Of a DNA stretch of 64,000 bases, positions 58,172 through 64,000 are shown in pieces (the stretch's first letter is position 1; each line of letters begins with the position of its first letter). A program made the translations under genes and the position numbers. The DNA is taken from the NCBI GenBank assembly GCA_016720805.1, contig JADKJZ010000014.1, positions 682,001-746,000 of the forward strand, read 5' to 3'. The notes under the pieces were generated by a model that made no database searches, was not told the DNA's origin, and worked only from the letters and a program-made list of their open reading frames with translations. The DNA comes from Gemmatimonadota bacterium. Lineage in GTDB: Bacteria > Gemmatimonadota > Gemmatimonadetes > Gemmatimonadales > GWC2-71-9.

Positions 58172-60266
58172 GTGATCCTCTCCCTCGCGCTCGGTGTCCT
58201 GCTGCAGGCCACTCCCTTCACGCCGATGGAATACCCGGGCGCCGACCCCGCGCTGGGGGAGCAGGTCCGCGCGCGCTGCCCACTCCCCACGACGCTCAAC
58301 CGCGTGGCCCTCGTCGCCAACGAAGAACGTCTCGCAGGCCGAGTCCGCGACGCACGGCGCGCCGTCACCGGTGCGCAGTGGCGCGACCTTGCCTGTGGCC
58401 GGGCGCTGTTGCAGCTCATCGACGCCCCGTCGGCGCGTGGCAGCCACCAGATGAGTCCGGGGACCTCGTGGGGCGCGGGGGCGATCGACGCCGCACTCCG
58501 CGCCTTGGCGCTCTCGCCATCCGATGAATCGGCGATCACGTTGCTCGCCCTGCTGACCACGGCGAACGCCGAGCCGGAGGAGTTGCCCCGGCTGACGGCG
58601 TTGATGCGGACGGCTGTCGACTCGGGCGTCCGCATCCCCGTCGTGCTTCGTGCCTGCAGCGACTTCGCGGTGCGGAGCGGCGATGGGGCCAGTGCCCACG
58701 CCTGTGCCGACGCCGGACTGCGCGCCGGCATCGATTCGACCTGGCACCTGTTGCGACTCGCTCGGCAGGCCTTCCTCGAGGGCGATTCGCTGGGTGGCGT
58801 GGCACACTTCATCGACGGCGCGGGGGCGGCACGTGACTCGCTGGCCCAGCTCGATGTCGACTGGCACCTGCAGTGGTTCCTCTCGCCGGCGGAGCGTGCG
58901 GCGTGGAGCGAAGTGGACGATTCCAGCCGTGCCACCTGGGTGCGCGATCGACTGATCGAGCGCGACGTGCGCGATGGGAGGCCGCCAGGGAGTCGACTGG
59001 CGGAACACTTTGCACGACTCGAACATGTCGAGAAGAATTTTCGACTATCGATTCCAGCTGGTTTGCGTGAGGGTGCGCGGTCCAGCTCGAACAGTTTCCA
59101 GGCCTACGATCTCAGCGGCAATCGGGCCGACACGACACGATGGAACGAGTATCGCCGCTGGCAGGTCGACTTCGACGATCGTGGCGTGATCTACATGCGT
59201 TTTGGTGCCCCCGACAAGGTGGCGGTCAACGCTCCCAAGCCGGGATCCCAGGCCTACATGAGCTGGCGGTACGACGTGGACGGGACGCCGATGTTCGTGA
59301 CGTTCGGTGAAGTCGATCACGACGGGAGCGCGGGTGCCACCACGTTGATGACCGGCATCTACGGGACGTGGCAGTGCGGCCTCGACCAATGGCGCTGCAG
59401 CCTGGCGAGCGGGCCGAGGCCGAATGCCGGTCCCGCCAGAACAACGGCAGCGGCTGCGCGAGGCCGATCGCGAGTACATCGGGATCGCCACGACCAAGGA
59501 CGACAACTCGCCACCGAGCCAGAAGACAATCCACACCGTGGCGCAGTTCGCGCAGCTCTGGGATCCGGTGAGTGAGGAGCCGCTGGCAGTGATTGCGTAC
59601 GGTCTGCGGTTGCGCGACCTCCAGGTGCTGAAGGACAGCGCCGGAAGGGAAACCGCCCGCGTGGTGCTCGCCCTGGCGCGGTGGCATCCGCTCACTGCGG
59701 AGTGGAAGGAGGATTCCCTGACGCGGGACTTCGCCGTGCCGAAGGAGCGGAGCGACGAGACCCACCTGACCGGCTTCGCGACGCTGGCCGGTGTCGGTGG
59801 CGTCGGCAGCTGGGGGCTCACGGCGGCGCAACCGGATCGTCGGTGGGGGCGTGCCTACGGCACGGCCGTGCCGAATCGGGTGGATGCAGTCGCCCTCTCC
59901 TCCCTCATCGTCGCACCGGAGTCGCGTGGGCTCTCCTGGGTGCTTCGTTCGGAGCGGATCTATCTCTCGCCCGGTGGCACGATCACGCGGGGCGAGCCGC
60001 TGCATCTCTTCTACCAAGTCCGTGCGCAGGGGGCGATCGCCCTGGCTGTCACGACGATCGAGGTGCGCAGCGTTGCCGAGGGGGCCGAACAGCCGGCCGC
60101 GATTCAGGTCTCCTTTACCGGCGAGTTGCCTGACGGTGTGACCGGCGTGAACCGCGTCCTCGACCTCTCGCAACTGAAGCCGGGCCGGTATGCAATGGAA
60201 GTCCGCGTTGGCGACAAGACCGGCGCGTTGCTGGCGCGCCGGACGGTGATCCTCGACCTGGAGTAG
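58172..60266 (+). CDS. GWxTD-domain protein, apparent frameshift
   Basis: About 697 residues if repaired. A short hydrophobic start, helical TPR-like segments (ALALSPSDESAITLLALL, ACADAGLRAGIDSTWHLLRLA), then the GWxTD-type region WFLSPAERAAWSEVDDSSRA, RWQVDFDDRGVIYMRFGAPDKV, and a strand-rich C-terminal domain (HLFYQVRAQGAIALAVTTIE, LDLSQLKPGRYAMEVRVGDK). Frame 2 (to 59575) gives way to frame 0 (from about 59424); GGGCCG at 59411-59416 is the likely extra-base site. GWxTD proteins are typical of Gemmatimonadota; the role is unknown. Confidence 0.8.
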
Positions 60267-60271
60267 CGCCC

Positions 60272-62620
60272 ATGCCCCGCGCCATGTCGCTCCGCCTTGT
60301 CACTGCCCTCACCGCGGCCCTGGCCACCGGCGCGCCCGGGCAGGGCTTGGACGCGCCGCGCCTGCTCGGCTGGGATTCGACGTTGATCGCGTCCTCGGCG
60401 GTCGCCGCGCTGCCTGCGGCACCGGCCGGGAGTGGCGCGACCGCGGACCTGGCCGAGACGCTGTGGCGGTTGCGGCGCGGCGAGTTGTCCGCCGATCGAC
60501 GCGAACTGGCGCTGGCGTTGCGACGCGCCACGCTCACGGAGAAACAGCAGCGCGACGCGCCCTGGGGCTACTACCTCTCGGCGCGCGCGCTGCTCGCCCT
60601 CTGGCGAGCGGGCGCACCCGCCACGGCCAACGAGGGGCAGTTCGACGGTGAGGCCTACGCCGATGCCATCTGGCGGCATCTGCACGCAGCCCTCGAGCGG
60701 CAGCCTGATTTCCCTCCCGCACGGCGCATGGCGCTCGACCTCCTGCTCGCGGGCGGCGACCGGAGCCTCGGGCGCGACCAACGTCGGGCGCTCGACGTGC
60801 TCACCCGTGCCGTCCCACGCGATCCCGATCTCCTCCTCATCCGGGGCCGTGAGCTGCGCCGCAAGGGGGAGCTCGACAGCGCCCTGGTGCGTTTTGGCGA
60901 GGCCGCCCACGACGGTGGCGACGCCGGACGCGCCCAGCTCGAGCGCGCGCGCACGCTCATGGCCCTCGGCCGGCCCGCCGAGGCTGCAGCCGCCTACTGG
61001 GCTGGCGTTCAGCGCGTCACGCCGGCGACCCGCGAAGCCTATCGTTTCGACCTTGCGTGGATCCTCGTCGGCGACACCCTCGCGACCTTCGATGCGGTCC
61101 CGGATGTCGCGGTGGCCCCGTGGCTCCGGCGGTTCTGGGCCGAACGCGACGCCGCCGCCGCGAATCTCCCCGGCGAGCGCCTCGAGGAACATCTCCGCCG
61201 CTGGGTCAAGGCGTTCCGCGATTATCGCGTCTTCATCCCCGAGCGTCGCACCCAGTTCCGCCGAGTCGAGTACCTCTTCGAGGGCCTCGATCAGTGCATC
61301 GGCAGTGACGCCGCGCTGTACGAGACCCTGGCGCGGATGCAACCGACGCTCCCCGGCGACGTGCGCGCGCTCGAGCCGCTGCTCGATCATCGCGGCCTGA
61401 TCTACCTGCGTCATGGCGAACCGATGCGGCGCATCGTCGGCGGCCTCGGGGGCACCGGGGACTCGATCATGCCGCTCGACAGCACCAACTCGTTCTCCTC
61501 CTCAAGCCTCTTCCGCGAACGACGGCTCAGCACGCGCGCCGAACTGGAGGACGAGACGCGGCTCAAGATGCGACAGAACGAATCGTGGCTCTACTGGTTC
61601 GAAGGGGGCTGGCGGCTGCTGCACTTCCGCGGCAGTGACGCGCTCGGTTCGATGGCGCCAACGACGCTGTCGGGCTACCTGCCGGTCAACGGCTACTTCG
61701 GTGAATGGCAGCGGCGCGGCACGTTGATGCCCGAGTACGCGGCGGCGGCGGCGCGCATGGCGATCGAGCGCACGATCGTCGAGAAGAGCTGCATCCAGGC
61801 CGTCACCTTGGCCATTCGGAAGAGTCGGGACGATGCCCATACCGGGACCAGCAGCGATTCCGACACGCCGCTGATCCGTGAGCCGTGGAACGCCGTGCTG
61901 CAGAGCTTTGCCGTCGGCACCACGCGAGACGGCACGGCGCGCGCGCTGGTCACCTTCGCGATTCCACGCGCGCCGCTCGCGGTCGAGACCGACGCAGCCG
62001 GCCGACGGGTCACGCCGGTGCAGTTCCGGGTCGTGGCGTACGAAGCAAAGAGCGGTGCGACGGTCGTGCTGGACACGCTGCGCCGGTTCGTCTCGCCGAG
62101 CGGCGCGGCAGCGCGCGAGAACCTCAGCGGCTGGCTGGAACTCCCGCTCACCGCCGGGACGTGGCAGGTGGCGGTGCGGCTCTCGCAGCACGGCGACACC
62201 GTCGGGGCCTTCGGCCTGCAGCGCGGCCTGGTCGTGCCGGAGGCGACGCTCGCGATCAGCGACATCCTCACCGGCGTCGCCAACTCGCCGACGCGCTGGC
62301 CCGGCGACGGCGTCGGCTTCCCGCTGAACACCCTCGGCACCTGGCCGAAGGGTGGCACCGTCGAGCTGTACTATCAGGTGCACGGCTTGACGGAGGGCAC
62401 ACCCTATCGGACGACGCTGGAGGTTCGCCCGATGTCCGGTCGGACGGAGCGGCTGGTCCGCCTGGTGAGCACCGATCGCGCCACCGGACCGCTGACGCCG
62501 ATCCGTCGCAGCCTCGCACTGGGCAAGCTGCCCGCCGGCCGCCACTGGCTCACCGTGACGGTTGAGGAGGGGGGGCGGACGGTCAGCGTGCGCCGGGCGA
62601 TCGTGGTGATCGACCCGTGA
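60272..62620 (+). CDS. GWxTD-domain protein, intact paralog
   Basis: A 782-residue secreted protein, signal peptide (SLRLVTALTAALATGAPGQG), TPR-like helical N-terminal half, the GWxTD-type region (APWLRRFWAERDAAAANLPG, RRVEYLFEGLDQC, HRGLIYLRHGEPMRRI) near residue 300-400 and a strand-rich C-terminal domain with ELYYQVHGLTEGTPYRTTLE. Shorter identical domain order in the upstream, frameshifted copy. No catalytic motif is seen. Confidence 0.85.
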   Translation: MPRAMSLRLVTALTAALATGAPGQGLDAPRLLGWDSTLIASSAVAALPAAPAGSGATADLAETLWRLRRGELSADRRELALALRRATLTEKQQRDAPWGYYLSARALLALWRAGAPATANEGQFDGEAYADAIWRHLHAALERQPDFPPARRMALDLLLAGGDRSLGRDQRRALDVLTRAVPRDPDLLLIRGRELRRKGELDSALVRFGEAAHDGGDAGRAQLERARTLMALGRPAEAAAAYWAGVQRVTPATREAYRFDLAWILVGDTLATFDAVPDVAVAPWLRRFWAERDAAAANLPGERLEEHLRRWVKAFRDYRVFIPERRTQFRRVEYLFEGLDQCIGSDAALYETLARMQPTLPGDVRALEPLLDHRGLIYLRHGEPMRRIVGGLGGTGDSIMPLDSTNSFSSSSLFRERRLSTRAELEDETRLKMRQNESWLYWFEGGWRLLHFRGSDALGSMAPTTLSGYLPVNGYFGEWQRRGTLMPEYAAAAARMAIERTIVEKSCIQAVTLAIRKSRDDAHTGTSSDSDTPLIREPWNAVLQSFAVGTTRDGTARALVTFAIPRAPLAVETDAAGRRVTPVQFRVVAYEAKSGATVVLDTLRRFVSPSGAAARENLSGWLELPLTAGTWQVAVRLSQHGDTVGAFGLQRGLVVPEATLAISDILTGVANSPTRWPGDGVGFPLNTLGTWPKGGTVELYYQVHGLTEGTPYRTTLEVRPMSGRTERLVRLVSTDRATGPLTPIRRSLALGKLPAGRHWLTVTVEEGGRTVSVRRAIVVIDP

Positions 62621-62622
62621 GG

Positions 62623-62647
62623 GGGGGGCGCCGTTGACCCGCCCCCC
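62623..62647 (+). terminator. GC-rich hairpin after the GWxTD gene
   Basis: GGGGGGCG pairs with CGCCCCCC across a nine-base loop directly after the GWxTD stop. There is no T-run, so termination would be weak. Confidence 0.35.
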
Positions 62648-62668
62648 TCGGGTGGACAAGTTGCCGGG

Positions 62669-63625
62669 ATGAATCGGCTCGTCCCCACTGTCCTCTTCGA
62701 CCTGATGGCCTCGGTCGAACGCGTGCTGTCGCTCTTCGGCGTCAAGCTGGAGGAGTTCCGCGCCGCTGGCGTGAAGGTGCTGCTCCTCTGGGTGGCGGCC
62801 TTCATCGCGTGGCGCGTCGTGCTCGTCGTCGCCGACCGGATCGTCATCGCGGCCGACGACGGCGACGACACCCGCCTCTCGTCGCACGAGAAGCGCGCGC
62901 AGACGATCGCCGAACTGTTGCGCGGCGTGGGGAAGATCGTGATCGTCCTGTTCACGATCGTGCTGACGCTGAATCAGTTCATCGACATCACCCCGTTGCT
63001 CGGCGGGGCCGGCATCCTCGCCCTTGCCGTCTCCTTCGGGTCGCAATCGCTGGTCAAGGACGTCATCAGCGGTTTCTTCATCCTGGTCGAGAACCAGTTC
63101 GCCGTCGGCGACGTGATCGAGGTGGCGGCGAAGACCGGCACGGTCGAGAAGATGACGCTGCGGGTGGTGATGCTGCGCGACATGGAGGGGACGCTGCACA
63201 TCGTCCCCAACGGGCAGATCACGACGGTGAGCAACCGGACCCGCGGCTGGTCGCGCGCCGTGGTCGACATCGGCGTCGCCTACGACGCCGATGTCGACGC
63301 GGTGCTCGCGATCCTCCGCGACGAGGCGAAGCGATTCGGCGAGTCCGACACCTGGGTGCCGAAGCTCGACGGGATGCCCGAGGTGGTGGGCGTGCAATCG
63401 CTGGGTGACAACGCGGTGACGATCCGCGTCCTGCTTCGCACCCAGCCCGGCAACCAATGGGAGGCGGGGCGGGAATTCCGGCGCCTCGCCAAGATCCGTC
63501 TCGATCGCGAAGGGGTGGAGATTCCCTTCCCGCAGCGGACCGTCCATGTCCGCCACCATGGCGCGGCGCCGGATGATCCGGCCACCCGCGCTGCGATCAC
63601 CGATGCCGCCGCGGGGGGCGCGTGA
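62669..63625 (+). CDS. MscS-family mechanosensitive channel
   Basis: 318 residues: two N-terminal helices (KVLLLWVAAFIAWRVVLVV, IVIVLFTIVLTLNQFI), the pore helix region LLGGAGILALAVSFGSQSLVKDVISGFFILVE, and the soluble beta and alpha/beta domains (GDVIEVAAKTGTVEKM, HIVPNGQITTVSNRTRGW). Glycine-rich pore-lining GxxG spacing is visible. It releases osmotic pressure. The stop overlaps the cysS start by three bases. Confidence 0.9.
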   Translation: MNRLVPTVLFDLMASVERVLSLFGVKLEEFRAAGVKVLLLWVAAFIAWRVVLVVADRIVIAADDGDDTRLSSHEKRAQTIAELLRGVGKIVIVLFTIVLTLNQFIDITPLLGGAGILALAVSFGSQSLVKDVISGFFILVENQFAVGDVIEVAAKTGTVEKMTLRVVMLRDMEGTLHIVPNGQITTVSNRTRGWSRAVVDIGVAYDADVDAVLAILRDEAKRFGESDTWVPKLDGMPEVVGVQSLGDNAVTIRVLLRTQPGNQWEAGREFRRLAKIRLDREGVEIPFPQRTVHVRHHGAAPDDPATRAAITDAAAGGA

Positions 63626-64000
63626 CACTCCGGCTCTACAACACGATGACGCGGTCCGTCGAGGACTTCGTCCCGCTTCAGGCGCCCCACGTCTCGCTCT
63701 ACACCTGCGGGCCGACGGTCTACAACTACGCGCACATCGGCAACTTCCGGACGTTCCTCTTCGAGGACGTGCTGCGCCGCTGGTTGGCAGCATGCGGCTT
63801 CGACGTCTTCCACGTGATGAACCTCACCGACGTCGACGACAAGACGATCCGCGGCGCGGCGGCGGCCGGGGCGTCGCTGGCCGACCATGTGGTGCGCTTC
63901 ATCGACGCCTTCCGCGAGGACTGCGGGTACCTCCGCCTCCTGCCGGCGCATGTCTATCCGCGCGCCACCGAATACGTCGCGCCGATGATCGCGTTGGTGG
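63622..64000 (+). CDS. cysS: Cysteinyl-tRNA synthetase (3' end outside window)
   Basis: 126 visible residues of a class Ia synthetase. The zinc Cys of the family is in LYTCGPTVYNY and the HIGH-type motif is HIGNFRTFL, then LTDVDDKTIRGAAAAG (TDxDDK in CysS). The KMSKS motif lies beyond the window. The GTG at 63622 overlaps the MscS stop (GTGA). Confidence 0.95.
   Translation, partial: MTLRLYNTMTRSVEDFVPLQAPHVSLYTCGPTVYNYAHIGNFRTFLFEDVLRRWLAACGFDVFHVMNLTDVDDKTIRGAAAAGASLADHVVRFIDAFREDCGYLRLLPAHVYPRATEYVAPMIALV

Noticed and set aside
1..64000. tRNA, rRNA, insertion sequences and prophage genes
   Set aside because: Intergenic gaps were read for T-loop signatures and the genes for transposase or integrase motifs; none was found.

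Overview
The window is 64 kb of high-GC chromosomal DNA with densely packed genes, many joined by ATGA, GTGA or TGATG stop/start overlaps. Two GWxTD-domain secreted proteins, several secreted proteins with a carboxypeptidase-regulatory-like fold, an AroH-type chorismate mutase, a Cys-type CcmE and a PEP-CTERM protein together suggest a Gemmatimonadota bacterium. That assignment is inferred from gene content, not from a marker gene. I see no rRNA, tRNA, CRISPR array, prophage, transposase or integrase, and no gene-free stretch longer than about 300 bases.

Layout. (1) 1-8.9 kb: end of an aminotransferase, a small unknown, then NurA, HerA, Mre11 (SbcD) and Rad50 (SbcC) in the order of the archaeal DNA-end-resection cluster, then an acetyltransferase. 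(2) 8.9-11.9 kb: a eukaryotic-type phosphoglucomutase on the minus strand, divergent from a Phe/Tyr attenuator (26-aa leader peptide, antiterminator, terminator) that precedes pheA and aroH. (3) 11.9-14 kb: a strong promoter with a long untranslated leader, a pyruvoyl-tetrahydropterin synthase and an SDR (possible tetrahydrobiopterin pathway), and a zinc-binding unknown. (4) 14-22.4 kb: acyl-CoA ligase operon, phosphoribosyltransferase, V4R protein, ligA, TPR protein, thymidine phosphorylase. (5) 22.4-28.3 kb: enoyl-CoA hydratase, recF, dciA and gyrB in one minus-strand run, and a disrupted glpK. (6) 28.3-31.9 kb: cytochrome c maturation genes ccmE, ccmF, ccmH and a CcmI-like zinc-ribbon protein. 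(7) 31.8-42.3 kb: a lipoprotein, an ABC exporter with a transglutaminase-like protein, uvrA, a Ser/Thr kinase. (8) 42.3-47.9 kb: serine dehydratase subunits, then five tandem paralogous small membrane/coiled-coil proteins, a YbjN-like protein, PspA and a DgcN-like protein, which look like a membrane-stress operon. (9) 48-64 kb: a PEP-CTERM protein behind a sigma-54-like promoter, an amidohydrolase, HtpX-like and LemA proteins, a diheme cytochrome c, several secreted Gemmatimonadota-type proteins, an MscS channel and the start of cysS.

Two themes cut across the regions. Short intergenic heptamer arrays, often in inverted pairs, lie at four places (13.3, 22.3, 26.7 and 28.2 kb). Five apparent single-base indels interrupt otherwise intact genes (herA, glpK twice, the PEP-CTERM gene, a GWxTD gene); three lie at or near GGGCC, which looks more like systematic sequencing error than gene decay. 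The strongest regulatory observation is the pheA attenuator, where every classical element can be placed to the base.
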